Part shown: positions 35,557-48,345 of the stretch, in pieces | How positions within the stretch are numbered: the first letter of the stretch is position 1 | How the letters are laid out: each line of letters opens with the position of its first letter | NCBI GenBank assembly: GCA_902805475.1 | Contig: CADCSX010000023.1 | Location: forward strand, 1,612,001 to 1,676,000 | Direction: 5' to 3' | DNA: 64,000 nucleotides | Source of the DNA: Entonaema liquescens | Taxonomy: Eukaryota > Ascomycota > Sordariomycetes > Xylariales > Xylariaceae | Made by a program: the position numbers and the translations under genes | The notes under the pieces: model-generated | The model's input: the letters and a program-made list of their open reading frames with translations, nothing else | Told to the model about the DNA's origin: nothing | The model's database searches: none

Positions 35557-38500
35557 CAAATCCGAGCCGCTAGTATCCCGAAACATGCGGGTAAATAAGG
35601 TCATCTCGGGCTTTTATAATGATGCATCGTATCCGCATGGCTAACCTAGCGAATCCGGTATTATAACAGCATTTATCAGAGTTAATTAATTCTAAGTTCA
35701 ACGCTTCTTGTTGGAACTACGTAAAAAAGAAAAACTACCTATTCGAATAAAGATAGGAATTGTAAAAGGCAGCGTTACATTCACAGCATTGATAACAGGT
35801 CTACGTAAGCACTTGTGCTACTTTATGTTAGTGTAGTCCTGTCCCGCACTTACACTACATGTAGGTCAAGTCCGCCTACCACAAATATGTACCTAACCTA
35901 TAGAAAGTACATGATCCGCAACCCATAACGCAGCAACCCCCACCGTCAACAATCTTCCGTAAGCAATTTATAACCTATTTCCTAGTTTGTATTGCTTCAC
36001 AACGATGAGAATCTTAATATGTGGACCAAGCCCAAATCGAGATTGGAACAGGGAACAAAAAACAACTCGTAGTCCTATTCGCTGCGAGAACGAGATCGGC
36101 CGCGGAAGTAGATTCTGAGCCGGCATGCTTGGAATATTGTTATAAGTGATAGAATTCAAGGTTTCCTTCAACAACCAAATCCCGTTGAGAACATTGTAGT
36201 AAAGTTAGGTCCAAGCGAATATAATCCGCTTAGAAATCAACGGGGTTAACTGGATGCAGTAGGAAGTATTTGTGCCAAGTGCCAAGTGCCAAGGTGTTGA
36301 GTATATGTCTCCTTGTAAGTTGCTTGAACAATCACCAACTATTGTTTGTGTAAACCGGGAAGACGTACATCAAAGTTGATAAAGTTAACGCCATGTAAAC
36401 TTGCCGATTGGTTTCAACTGATGATCTACTACTGAAGGGCATATAAGTGGGTTCTCAAATAAGTCTGGAAAAGGGGCTGGTTGCATGTACCATAGTCTAT
36501 TCGTAATTGGCACCTGCAAGTGTTATTAAGTCGAAAGTACTGGTTGCAACTCTAAGATACAGCTCAAGGGAGCACAGCAGCTGTCAACTTTAAAGTCTCA
36601 CAGGTGATAACGGTTAATATAGGTAATTGATTATCATGATACCTAGAAAGCTGAAAATAGTGGCATGTTTCAAGCCTCCTTGGTCTGGCAACGTCTTCTT
36701 CCATTGTGGAATGTTATAACTGCTAATAGGATCGACCGGGGAGAATCCCTCTGCTGCTGTAATAGCCAAGGTTCTGCGGTTGAGCAACACTATCACAGTA
36801 ACAAGGGCAAGGCGGTCAATAACCGAATACTACTCTGCCACCATTTTCCGTACGTCCTTCCGGTGGCGTAATATCATTCGATGTGGCCCCATTAATTGTT
36901 GACGACGACAGAGACGAAGGAAATTTGATATCAAAAGCTTGGAAATACAGACACAGACACAGAGCTACGGTATAATAGAGATATTATCAGCCTGGCAGCG
37001 ATCCAATACGTCTGCGGGCTTATCCGCCTTCTCACCGATGTTTGGATACTTGTGCTTTTGCTGCAGGGCTATTTACTGCCGGCCTGTACTCGCAATTGGC
37101 CCCTTACTTTTAGCGATCATGATTGTGCTAAATTGAATGGCTTGTTGAGAATTTAGTCGGAAAAGTCCGCTTCGAAAATTGTGGCCACTCGAACAGGAGG
37201 GGTTGGATTTTCGACAATCCAGGATGATTGATCAAGAGAGAAAAGTGACAGATGCAACAACAAATCCCGAAGTGTCGATGTGATAATATCAGATGTGACA
37301 ATTTTGGATCTGTATCGTAATTCGTGAAGGTTGCCACCCCGGTTTTGGCGGTGACACGGATTTGATGATTGGCATAGAGACTTTAGCAGCTAAGTAGTTG
37401 AATAGCAAGACCGGAATTTGCTCCAACCAGAGGCATCAGTGTGCCTGCTAGTACCATTTTGGGATTCCCTTGTTTTACTCCGCACGATTCGGGGATCCTA
37501 CGAAATACTTTGCACGATTTCCTTAGAGCATATCGATCTTTGGAGTTAAGTCCGCGATTAGTAATTTTATCGGTGAATGTAGACGATATGGACTCTCCAG
37601 CTTGTTGTATTGATGGGGTTATTTACGCATTTTAATAAACTTAGTTAACCTATGTAATCATAAGCCGACATCACGAGATTCTTAATACAATTAAGCTTAG
37701 CTACAATAAACTATAATAAGATGTATGTTAGATATGAGGATTTTAATAATATAAATATGAGTATTGGGAAACAGTTGAGCCCTTTTTAACTTTAAGTACA
37801 TGAGAGTCTTAGCGAATATTGATAATACCTTAGAGATACATTTACCTACTCAGGACGCATAGGTGTTCTGGAACCAACCCTGAGGGGGGGGAAGCATCCG
37901 ATTAAGACAGTTAGTTTTCAATTAAATCGCCGTTAAACGCTGCGCTTCCGGTATACAAGCATGATTCTAATATCAATAGGTTTCCGATACACCTTCTCTG
38001 GCTATACTTGCTGAGCTCATATGATAAGCGAACACGTTATATATATGAACAATATCTGAGTAACTTAGAATCATTTCCGGTTTATGGTAAAATGCGTGTA
38101 TAGCATGTAATTCTAAGCTAAGAACATCAGTTACTTGTAAACTCGGTTGGGAAACTTGGATAGGCTGGGGCTATGCTTTACGCCTGATTAACATCCCATA
38201 AAAAGCGCATAGTCTCTAAATCTCAACTATCCGCAGTCCTTATGTAATAGTAACCTGCTTGTTTATATTGTTTCTTTCGAGTATCCCTACTTGACATGAA
38301 TCGTTATTGTCTTTCCCGTTCCTTTGCAATTACACTAATACTTAACAACGGGGTGCTTATCAATTCAGCTGTCAATATGGGTAAGGGTCAAATGCCATAT
38401 ATAGTCCATTGTTAAACTCCAAAGGAAATTTCTATTTAAATCTTCGATTTCATTTTCTTCTAATAAAAGACTACCTAGGTAGGTATTTTCCATCTTATTG

Positions 38501-40362
38501 TAGGTTTAAGTTTATCTTAAAGTTGGCTTACTATAAGCTTTAAGAAAGCAACCGAAGTTTCACTGTTAACAAGACAAGCCCCATAATTGTGTGCGCATTT
38601 GCACACGTAAGACTTTCACCTTCGTTAACATGAACTCATCAACAGTAACTCTAGTTACCTAAGCTTATACCTTCGTTCCTTTTATAGACTAATATTTACC
38701 TAATCGCAATGTCCAAGGATACCTACTTGAACTTATGATATAACTAACTAGCAAATTAAACTATTCCAACAATACTTGTTGACCTTGTAGTGGTTTCGGA
38801 ACACCAATCACGACATAATAATTCCCGACGTATGGTATATCTAAGACATAATACATTAATTCCACAATATTCCATAATACTATTAAGGCAAGTATTTCCC
38901 TGGGTAAACAACCTGCATCTATAAACACTCATCAATATCGCAGCAGACTTGCTGGAAATAGTGATATCTTCTTCTGAGGAGCTTGCCATTGGATTTTCTT
39001 AATCACTAGTACCCCCGTCCACTCGCACTGACCACCCTACTGTGCTACGGGCAGCCTTTGCGGCTTATTATGGATACTGTCACCTTCATCAACCCAGCAG
39101 ACTTCACGACATCAGTCTCTGCGCCAAATTAACGAGGCATAATTGGTATTATGTGGTTATAATTCTATGCGATAGCCCCATATGCCAAGCAACTATTTAC
39201 TTGGATATTCTACCACTTAAAGCGAGCAATTTTGGAAAGTTTAGCCTTTACCTACCTGGGGCGTCTAGGTATTGCTGTGGTTTGCATGCTAATGTGCTTT
39301 AACCAAGTAATTAACTCAACAACTTTACTGTCTCGGTCATGCGAACTGAACCCTCGAACACGGCTTTTTGTGCGGTTATAAGAGGGTTACCTCCAGCTCT
39401 AAGACGACGCAACATTCATAGCTGCAGGCAAGCAGAGAAGTAATGCACGGAACATTTACATGCAACAGCAAAAAGGAACCCGGGGCAAGTTGAAGGCGAA
39501 CCTGCCCAGCATGTCTCAGTTTCCTGCAGGCTAATCACCTAACATTTCAGCTCCTTGGCTGTGCCGTCCTACGCCCCATAACCTCGGTCTTGGAGCTGCT
39601 CACTAGAGCAACCGTCATATGCACATCTTGGACGTTTATACACCGGTGACCTAATAAACCGAGAAACGTGTTCCGAGCTTAGGCTAAGAATATTTCATCC
39701 TAAGAGGTAGTTCGACGGAATTACCTACCATGTAGGTAAGGCAGAACGCAAGCAACCTGGAAGTTCGCTTAGGGTAAGTATTTCTCTTCTCTACCTAATA
39801 ACTACATTAACGTTATAACAGATTGCAACATAATGGCTATTATATTGCAAGTGAAATTCGCTTCCGTCTCATCTCACTTAATCATATAGGACCTGTGTTC
39901 CAACGTAAATAGAGGCTCTGTTATGGTGGAGCCTAATATTAGCATCGTAGTTATTACCTGGATGTTTGAAGCGTCGATCACCTATCTTCGAAGCGGTCGA
40001 TAAAAGATGTATCTAGGGGTGGTTGGAGATTAAAAGTGGAAGCTAGGGTTGTTAAAACGAGGGGAAGGGGTCTTTACCAATGTGGTGGATTACTGCTTTA
40101 TGACCACGAAATGTCTTGGGCGTTTAAGATAATCACCAGTCGGTAGCAGGCATCCTTTCTCATTGGCAAATCTACGTCAATCTTACGTCTATATTTAGTA
40201 TTAATTTTCTATTTTGAAGTGTTTACCAGGTACGATCGAGCTCGCTTGCCAGTCAAGGGCAGATCCGAGCCGCCTTCCGCCATTTTAGCGCCTTATCACT
40301 GGTCTTACCCCTTTTCATGGTTACCGCTTGGTCGTTGTCAATATGATATAATACAAGTCGGT

Positions 40363-41309
40363 TTATGATTTTTCTCTGATCTGCTTCTTGAAATTGCGTA
40401 GACACTTTGACCAAATAAGTTGACCCTCTTCGCTCCGTGCGTACTCACTCACAGTGTCAATGCCCCTCAGGTCAATCCTCATGTGTGCCTCGCTAGTCGT
40501 CCCGTCTAGGATCGTCGTACCTTCGAGACCGAGAACAAGTGCGTAGAATGCAACTGGTAGCTCAATATTTGCGTTTGTAGCTAATTTATGGACATTTGAA
40601 CTCATTAGAAGTTGAGGGTTTCCTGATAACGTCCAGAAAGTTTGGAATGGGATGTTCCTTTCTCGGCAATATGCCCGTAGATCCACTTCCCAGCCCGTCC
40701 CTGGGTAGAAACGGTTCTGTACGCAGGCCGGACGAACAGTGATATCAGGGCTGGTATTTAGATAATCGAGGACTTGAAGTGGCGTATTAGAAATTCCTAG
40801 CTTCCTGATTTTGTGTGGTACATAGGTTTCCAGTGTCTTCCAGACTCTGAACGTGTCTGATAGCGTACGCAGGGGTGAGTGCAGGACCAAGTTGTCGATA
40901 TAGGGCGTAGCTGACTCCGAATAGTGGAAATTATTAAGTGATGATTCTACGGATGAGTGAACCTGCTCCTCTAGGGGCGCATTTAGGTCGTAAGGTAAGT
41001 TATTCGGGTCTTGGCCGTCTACTGAAGTGAATTTGGTTTGGATCTGAACATTGTTAACTTATCATCTTAGTGATACGATCTAGGGACCCAACACCATACG
41101 AACAGATCAGCCCGCTTTATGATACCTGACGATACTGCCAGCTTAACAGCAGCCCCAACAAGATCTTCCCTATAATGCCGTGGTTGAGCTGCCGTATCGA
41201 TACCCCTGAATCCGGCCTTCAAGGCCAAGAACACTAGATCAGCCGTGGCGTCTTTCTTCCAAGCAGTCCCGTATAGTAGTTTTGGCATCGGCGCTGGTTT
41301 TGCATCCAT
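40363..41309 (-). CDS. aldo-keto reductase family protein
   Basis: NAD(P)H-dependent carbonyl reductase fold. Two exons, 41309-41100 and 41043-40363, joined in phase 0 across a 56-bp intron; 296 residues, typical of the AKR barrel. Evidence: MPKLLYGTAWKKD (first strand), AGFRGIDTAAQPRHYREDLV (catalytic Asp and Tyr region), IQTKFTSVDGQDP with the catalytic Lys, NLVLHSPL with the His, and KIRKLGISNTPLQVLDYL. The second half contains VQNRFYPGTGWEVDLRAYCR, a strand normally bearing the substrate-side Asn, and FQTFWTLSGNP. The C-terminal cofactor loop is less like the classical IPKS/RSxxPxRI motif, so cofactor preference is open. The in-frame extension upstream of Met at 41309 (to 41582) lacks family similarity. 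It is divergent from the Gfo/Idh dehydrogenase at 42838, with 1.5 kb between. Confidence 0.88.
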
Positions 41310-42837
41310 CGCAAAGGGTCTCAGACAGATAGTTTGTCGGGTCAACATCGGGTTGACCCGCTCATAACGCGTGCATTTTATGAGTGGATCGAGAAGCTCT
41401 ACACCGCATGGCTCACAACGAGACGAAAGATGGAACGTTGCTAGACTGAAAAGTCGCCTATTGCGACTTTTCCAGCACATACTCATTTCTTCTTTTCTAG
41501 AAGGCAGTGAGGCAGGTAGTACGTTGGCCACCGATAATTGGACTATCCTGTTGTTTGTAAGCAGTTTCTTTGGATTCCACATCTACGAGAGTCCCTTGCT
41601 CGTAACACGAACCGAAGAATCTAGTTTACAGCAACTATTAAGAAGGCTCATCGGTATCGTGGATGTTTTACCTATCACGATTATGGTTACCATTACATCA
41701 GAATTTGCTGGCCATTACAAGGGGATGATAGGGAGATTATAATATTAGGTTAGCTAGCCGCGGCTTATAAATATTCGTGGGCGCCTACCCACAATAACGC
41801 GTGGGATGGTCGGAGGTTACGTGGTGAACCAGTTGCTGTATATTGAAGCATTTATAAAGTAACGGTATAGCTGATTTACCATGGTAAGACATGGTTTTCT
41901 GACTCACATCTGCGAGAAGCCTCTCCCCGAACATGTGAGAATTGCTTAAAATTGTATTTTTTTATAGTAATTTGGATGTGTTGTTACTTCACTCCGAGGT
42001 AGTATCTCCCCATAGTTTTGTGGCTGCATTGGACCTATTGTGATACACCACGCAACTGTATATTAGGTATATTAGGTATATTAGGTATATTAGGTTAGTA
42101 ATAATATTGGTAATCGGGAGAGACTCAGCCTCGAAATTCCACGTACGCCGTTTTATAGTCTTGTAGTTGTTAAGCCTTTTTTTTTTTTAGGAGGCTATTC
42201 GCATGTGGATGTAGTTAGGTGTCAACGATATAGGTTTAGGTTATCAAGTAACAAGGCAAGGTGCTTAAATGCATCATGTAACTAGACACGATCCACATTT
42301 AAAATCCCAAGTTTACCTAATATAGTACGATCCCAATTAGCCAATTCGGTTCTATATCCTCCCGAACCGTACGAACTTTTTCACACGTGGGGTAAAAGTT
42401 TAGACAACCTCCTGACGTAATTGTCGTTTATTCCACCCAGTAGTGTATAAACTTCCCCGTGTATAGAATAATGGAGACTTACATGCTGATAAGACCGCGC
42501 ATATTGTTTAGTATTAGCCTATCGACGTAGTTTAAGCGACCAAACCTAGCTCGGTTTAATGTAAGTTTCGTAGCTAAAGAAATATATCTAACGTATGTAA
42601 CGTACCGACAACTACCCCACCCTTGACTATCTTCCACCACCATCACCGATCCCACCGAGTTTGCGGGCTTGGCCGACTAAGTTCGGGATGCTGTTGTCAA
42701 CTTAACTAGTTCAATCACATTATAGAAGCTTGCTGCTTTCTACTATATCTTCAACATCATTCCCCTTTGATAAAGTCTACCTCAGCCATAAACAATAATC
42801 CTAAAAGTAAATTAAAGACAACAGTAGAACATCCAAT
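41310..42837. other. divergent promoter region
   Basis: Space between the divergent aldo-keto reductase and Gfo/Idh/MocA genes. Contains a perfect TATTAGGTA array at 42061-42096 and a T-run near 42177-42189. A plus-strand frame at 41371-41742 overlaps the reductase leader antisense and is not supported. Confidence 0.55.
42061..42096. repeat. tandem repeat, unit TATTAGGTA
   Basis: Four 9-bp units (last differs in its final base). Sits in the divergent promoter between the reductase and dehydrogenase genes. Confidence 0.9.
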
Positions 42838-44146
42838 ATGGCCTCTCAACCTTTCACCCTCAAGTGGGGTATCATGGCCACTGGTGGCATCGCGCAAAGT
42901 CAGTCCCACACATACCCAAGTTATATTTCATAAGAATACTAACAATTCAAAATTATAGCTTTCACCAAGGATTTACTTGCCAATCCTGCAAGTCGCGATG
43001 TGCACGACGTCGCTCACAAGGTGGTCGCTGTTGCGTCCTCATCCTCCAAGGACAGCGCCACATCCTTCCTCGAGAAGGTCAAGGCCCCGGAAGGTGTCAG
43101 GGCGTATGGCTCCTACACCGAGCTAGTAAATGACCCAGATGTCGAAATCGTCTACGTCGCAACCCCCCACAGCCACCACTTCCAGAACACCATGCTGGCC
43201 CTGGAAGCTGGCAAGCACGTTCTGTGCGAAAAGGCTTTCACCGTCAACGCTTCCCAGGCGCGCAAGCTCGTGGAGACCGCAAGAGCCAAGAACCTCTTTC
43301 TTATGGAAGCCGTCTGGACACGGTACTTCCCCCTGAGCATCAAGATCCGCGAACTAGTGCAGTCCGGAGCTATTGGCACTGTATATCGGGTAATCTGTAA
43401 GTCACCAAAGCTCCTGATGTAACACTCCATCGACACTTCACACGCTAACCTTATAAACCATAGCCGACAACTCAGTCAACTGCGAAGGACCAGATGGTAA
43501 ATACCTATTCCCCGACGAGCACCGGATGGTAAACCCGGCGTTGGCAGGCGGCGCATTACTCGACCTGGGAGTCTACTCCCTCACGTGGCTGTTCCAAATC
43601 CTCTACCACCTCCAGCCCGAGGCGGAAAAGGAGGCCCCGCGCACCCTGGCCGCCATCAACAAATACACGACGGGTGCTGACGAATCGACCAATATCATCC
43701 TGCAGTTCCCGAAGCACAACACCACGGGAATTGCCCTGACTCATCTGCGCATCTCGACTAACACGGACGGGCAGAACAGCGGCGGCCCCGCCATCAAGAT
43801 CCAGGGAACCCGCGGCGAGATCCAGGTCATGGGGCCCGCGTACTCGCCCCTGCAGTACAAGATCGTGCGCAAGGATGCCGCCGGCAAGGTCGAAGTCGTT
43901 GACTGCCCGATTCCCAAGGATCCGGAGCGTGACTGGGGCCACGGTATGTTCTGGGAGGCGGACGAGTGCGCGAGGTGCCTGCGAGACGGCAAGAAGGAGA
44001 GCGAAACCCTCCCATTGTCGGAGAGCATCGTCATTATGGAAGTTATGGAGGAGGCGCTGAAGCAGGGTGATGTCAAATACCCGGATGTAATCACGACCGA
44101 CGTGTACGACCCGAGGAGCCCGTTGAATACCGGAGCCAAGTATTAA
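42838..44146 (+). CDS. Gfo/Idh/MocA oxidoreductase, dimeric dihydrodiol / D-xylose dehydrogenase type
   Basis: Three exons, 42838-42898, 42959-43396 and 43464-44146, in phase, 393 residues. Family enzymes oxidise D-xylose or trans-dihydrodiols with NADP. Exon 1 plus exon 2 rebuild the Rossmann start LKWGIMATGGIAQTFTKDLL; then KVVAVASSSSKDSA, VEIVYVATPHSHHFQNTMLA, GKHVLCEKAFTVNASQARKL (catalytic EK pair) and LFLMEAVWTRYFPLSIKIRE, which is diagnostic of the dihydrodiol dehydrogenase subgroup. Exon 3 has LAGGALLDLGVYSLTWLF with the conserved GGALLDLGVY helix. Introns of 60 and 67 bp have ACTAAC and GCTAAC branch points. Codon use is C/G-rich at third positions, suggesting good expression. Neighbours are an aldo-keto reductase and a permease, which fits sugar or aromatic catabolism; the substrate is not proven. 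Confidence 0.92.
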
Positions 44147-44625
44147 ACCCTTTCGGACGGGATCCTGGACGGGCCGTGAAACCAAACGGTGGAGGCTAGT
44201 ACTAATAGTAGTAGAATCATATTGCTAGTAACCCTTAGGTCCAAATTCGAATATCCTTTTACCTACCTAGGCCCTATCAGACCGGCGGGTTTTCAAACTT
44301 ACCTACCTACTCATCTTATTTAGGCATCTAGAGGCCCAAGTCATAACCGCATACCAACTTATTAACAGAGCAGCACATCTATAAACTCACCTTATTGCAA
44401 TTAAATATGCCATCATTAAGAGCGGCGTAAGCTTGCTTTTTCAAATGTAGACCCTTTTCTTCACTAGAAAGCCCTGGCCCATAGAAACTAACGTATTTCT
44501 ATTCATCGCCCTAATTAAACTTGTAAGCATGCCAGGCCTTTACCTAATGGAAAGGCTATGCTGGGGAAGGGAATATTGAATCAACAATTTTGAGCTGCTC
44601 AATAGGTTTACAACCCTGAAGCATT
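44147..44625. other. intergenic between convergent genes
   Basis: Shared 3' flank of the dehydrogenase and the MFS permease. Contains a TTTTACCTACCTAGGCCC word at 44258-44275; no gene or RNA seen. Confidence 0.6.
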
Positions 44626-46406
44626 TCAAAGCACATATCTAAAGTTGGGGCCGTAGTTTTCTGCGGCCACATCCTTCGGCTCCGCAACGGCTCCACCCTT
44701 AGCATCGTTTCCGTATTTGCGGTCGAGCTTAACGTTTTCCCACATTAGAAGTAGACGCTGGAAGAACGCCAGAAACGCGGAGAAAAACATAAAGGCAGCG
44801 CACACGCTCATACCCTTGATGAATCTTGGGCCTTCCGTAGTAGGGAAGACATTGGTTCCTAGAAAGGGTCCACATTGGCCTATGACGTTGATGAGAACAA
44901 TCGACATGCCACGTCGGGTATCGCTACCCTGGTTGTCTGTTCAGGGGGTTAATAAACAAATACCCTAGAGAGTTACTCAGGGCCACGAGGGATGCTTACT
45001 CAAAGTTAGGCCTAGAATGTTAGGGATGGTAGAGAAGACACCGGCCGATGCCAAGAAGGTAGCAAAGTAACGAACGCCAACAGTTTCAACGGTGGCAAGA
45101 ATAATGTAACCAATTCCTCCCACGATCGAAGTAACCATGAGGACGATACATCTCTGCTGGGTTTTGTCTGCGATCCAGGTCGTAATCAAGGCGAACATGA
45201 AGGCTGCGAAAGAGGGAGGAGCGGATAAGCCCTGTGCATTAATAGCGGTATAGCCCATGTCTTGAAGAATTGTCGGGAGGAAAACAGGCAGGCTAGAGTA
45301 AGTAACGTTGCCACAAAAATACATGAGACCACATATCCATGCTTTTAAGTCCGTGAAGACCGGCAGAATCTCCGTGATCTTGAATCCTCCGACTCTGGCG
45401 TCTGCGTTTGTGCCGACTTGGCGCATGGCCCTAGATCTAACGATGTCTTTTTCTTCGGCTGTCAGGAATCTGGCTTTCTCTGCAGAGTCAGGTATAAAGA
45501 AGAAGGCAAAGATAGTCATAAGGATAGTCGGTAATCCTTCCACAAGAAATAGTAGACGCCAGTTAGCGAGTTTTGAGTGTCCGCTCGTGATGCCATAGGC
45601 CAAGGCGCCTGCGAATGTTGAGGCTAACGGGGCTGCAGAAGCGAAAATACCGCATCGGAAACCAATCTCATGTCGAAGATAGAAGAAAGAGAGGAGGTAG
45701 ATAATCCCGGGTCTAGATAGAAGTATTAGCAACAGCCATACATCAAAAATTGGTTCGAGTTATAACTACAGTTCGTCACATACCCATAGCAAGCTTCGAA
45801 GGCACCAAGGAAAAACCTTAGAGCCATCTCACCGTTCCAGTTGTGGACGCCGGCTTGGACTGTAGCTATCAAGCCCCTGCCCACGTAGTCAGTCAAAGGG
45901 AAGATTAAAGGAAGGTGAAGTTTTGAGATGGATATTTACCAGCCAAAGACTACAACAGCACCAACAATATGGGGAGGAAAGATCTTCCACATTAAAACCC
46001 CGAATTCGAAGACGATATAGGCAATATAGAAGATATTGAGTAGCCACTGGTATCGATTGCCTTCAAGATGAAGATCTTGTGCCATACCGGCGATTCTCGC
46101 ATTGCCTATGTTACCACGGTCGAGGTAGGCCAACATGTCTTGGCATCAAGGGATCTTGTTAGCATGTTGATTAAGTTGTCGAGTCCACTCCAATTATATT
46201 GTTTACTTACATAGTACGAATAACAGTGTCATCAGGTTCCAATCCAACTTGCGAACAACACGAGCCTCCTGCTCAGGAGTGTAATTCGCGAGGTTAGCAT
46301 CCTGGGGGAGGCCTTCTTGAGGGATACTATCCTGAGAGTCTCCAGGTTGTGAGACTGCAGCTTCATCTGCCTCGACGACAGTGGTGGTTGGTTTATCCTG
46401 GGACAT
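44626..46406 (-). CDS. MFS permease, Dal5-like anion:cation symporter family
   Basis: Plasma-membrane transporter of the allantoate/pantothenate/nicotinate-type (ACS) branch of the major facilitator superfamily. Five exons, 46406-46211, 46138-45940, 45876-45784, 45712-45000 and 44936-44626, 503 residues, all junctions in phase. ATG at 46406 is used; the longer frame starts only at TTG. After an acidic leader, RKLDWNLMTLLFVLYMLAYL and LDRGNIGNARIAGM are the TM1 region and signature, followed by WLLNIFYIAYIVFEFGVLMW, the short exon FFLGAFEACYGPGIIYLLSF, GITSGHSKLANWRLLFLVEG, FFIPDSAEKARFLTAEEKDI and the second six-helix bundle. The tail KLDRKYG and AENYGPNFRYVL is typical of the family (FRYxL end). 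No disruption is seen. It converges on the dehydrogenase at 42838-44146; joint function in uptake of the same substrate is plausible but inferred. Confidence 0.92.
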
Positions 46407-48345
46407 AACTGGCCAAGTTGTTATCAAAGTATTGTCGAGTTATTGGACAAATGACAAACGGCTTAGAAGAAACTTGGCAATCTTGGGGGGTCTCCTAAGA
46501 CAGCAGCGGGTAACACGAATTAAAGATAAACGTGAAGATGGAACGAAATATTTTTAAGCTCGGAAGCGACCAATTCAATAAAAATAACGCCTCGAAGTAC
46601 TAATGCGCCGAGTTCGCAGGAAGAAGAAGAAAAACATGTAAGTCTTTGTTCCCGGATGATCTAAAAGTTGCGTAGTACAGGTGCAGATCTTTTATGGTTC
46701 GCAGCTGCCCCCTCGGATTTTAGAACATGTCGCTGTAAAAGACCACGGATCTCGCTACCGGGCAATTAATAATCTGATAAAATGCTTAATACAGATTGTC
46801 GGTAACCAATGAGCAACGACCCCCTTCAGGCTACTTGCACTTGCACTTGCACTTGCACTTGCACTTGATCTTTTCACATCATAAGGTTTTAATTTACAAG
46901 GTTCAAGTATAGAGTGTGCAGTTACGCACATAATAGGGTATACATACATATCTATCTGGTATATCTACAGTAAATATTTGTTACTTAGGTATCTTTCATC
47001 CAACAATCCTAAAAAGCATCTGATATCCTATTCCTAGAGAGATTGGCCCCGGATACAGCAAATATTACATGCATGAGCCATCCTTTTACGTTCGCCACGC
47101 CTTATACAATACTTACCATAAGAACAACACAATAAGAAATAAGAACCTCATTTATCTCCGGAAGCCGTCTCTCTCTCTTTCTTGTCGATGGTTGGGTAAT
47201 AACTACGCCTAGGCTTACGCCTTTGGAGAAAAGGCTTAATCCAACTTGTTCTCCGTCTCGGCTGCGAGAAAGATCCGAGCTCTTTGTTGGTGTCGTGCTA
47301 CCACATCCTCGGGTTGAGTCTGCTCCCTTTTCGTGAACCCCTTGTAATTCCCTCCCTTTTTATTATCTCCCCTCCTCTTCCCTTAACAAAATACCTAATT
47401 ATATAAGCTCTAGAACCCCGATAGTATCACGAACAAGCGACATACCCAAGACTCGCGTCCTACGTGGGCACATGTTTTTGACATCAGTACTACATCATAA
47501 ACAAACGCTTGCACCTATGGCCCCAAACCGCCAAGTTCGCTGTACAAGACGGCAAATTACCGTGCAACGTAGGATGAAAAGGGTGATTAACCGATGGGCG
47601 CTGATAGAAAATACACAGGATATCCTTGCTCTTCCTCGCTCTTTGGGGTAGGACAGTTCAATCAGCTTCCTTTTGGGTACTTCTCATTGCATACGCGTGC
47701 CTAGAAACCGAAACATACATGAAATTTTGCCATCTAGGTACTGTTATTTGCAACTCATGGTCCTATCACCTCAGACGACTAAAAACTGCAAATAGAATGA
47801 GACAAACTAACCAAACATTCATACCCCAAGGATTCATTGAACCGCGTGGCTTGTCTTGTAGGCACGGGAATCTCTGCATTCCAAAGCCTCCTCACATTCA
47901 CGTTGGCGGCATAGTGCAATATGTATGTCTTACCTAACACACGGAACTGTGGCTTGATAGATAGTATCAGCTATATGTAGCTACCCGTTGCCATTTGCTT
48001 CCTGCTACCTAATCCGGTTGTCTCCTATCTTGACGCGGAGTACCCCAAGGCTTAGTAGGTATCGCCCATGAGCTCTTTTCTCACTCGTAACACCTACCTG
48101 CTATAACAACGCATCCCTAAATTGCATGGCGTTAGGTAGAATGTTAATACCTAGAGATTGCATGGTCTGGAATATTCAGCCGCGGGCTGCGCTGGGAGCA
48201 CAGAATCGTGTGAATAGGTCCATTAGGGGGAACCAGAAGTTACTTATTAGTAACATATCATCCACTTCCCCGTAATTCCCCTGTCTGCTTATGATTACCT
48301 GTATTATAGAGTATGAGAACCTTAACCAGACCCACAAGCTGAACA
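46407..48345. other. 1.9-kb intergenic region
   Basis: Promoter of the permease, then spacer. ACTTGC array at 46833-46867. Short frames such as 47626-47937 have no domain. Confidence 0.55.
46833..46867. repeat. short tandem repeat, unit ACTTGC
   Basis: Five perfect 6-bp units plus a partial one, about 430 bp upstream of the permease start. Confidence 0.9.

Larger units (their letters stand above)
34141..40362. other. 6.2-kb intergenic region
   Basis: No supported gene. Simple sequence includes a purine-rich GGATG array (34615-34729) abutting a T-run (34730-34743), an A-run near 35000-35014, and a CCGCAAGA array (35521-35556). From about 37.6 to 39.9 kb the DNA is AT-leaning, possibly old repeat. 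An ACTACCTAGGTAGG palindromic word sits at 38471. Confidence 0.5.

Noticed and set aside
41310..41582. N-terminal extension of the aldo-keto reductase
   Set aside because: Open in frame but dissimilar to the family; Met at 41309 lies right before the first barrel strand.
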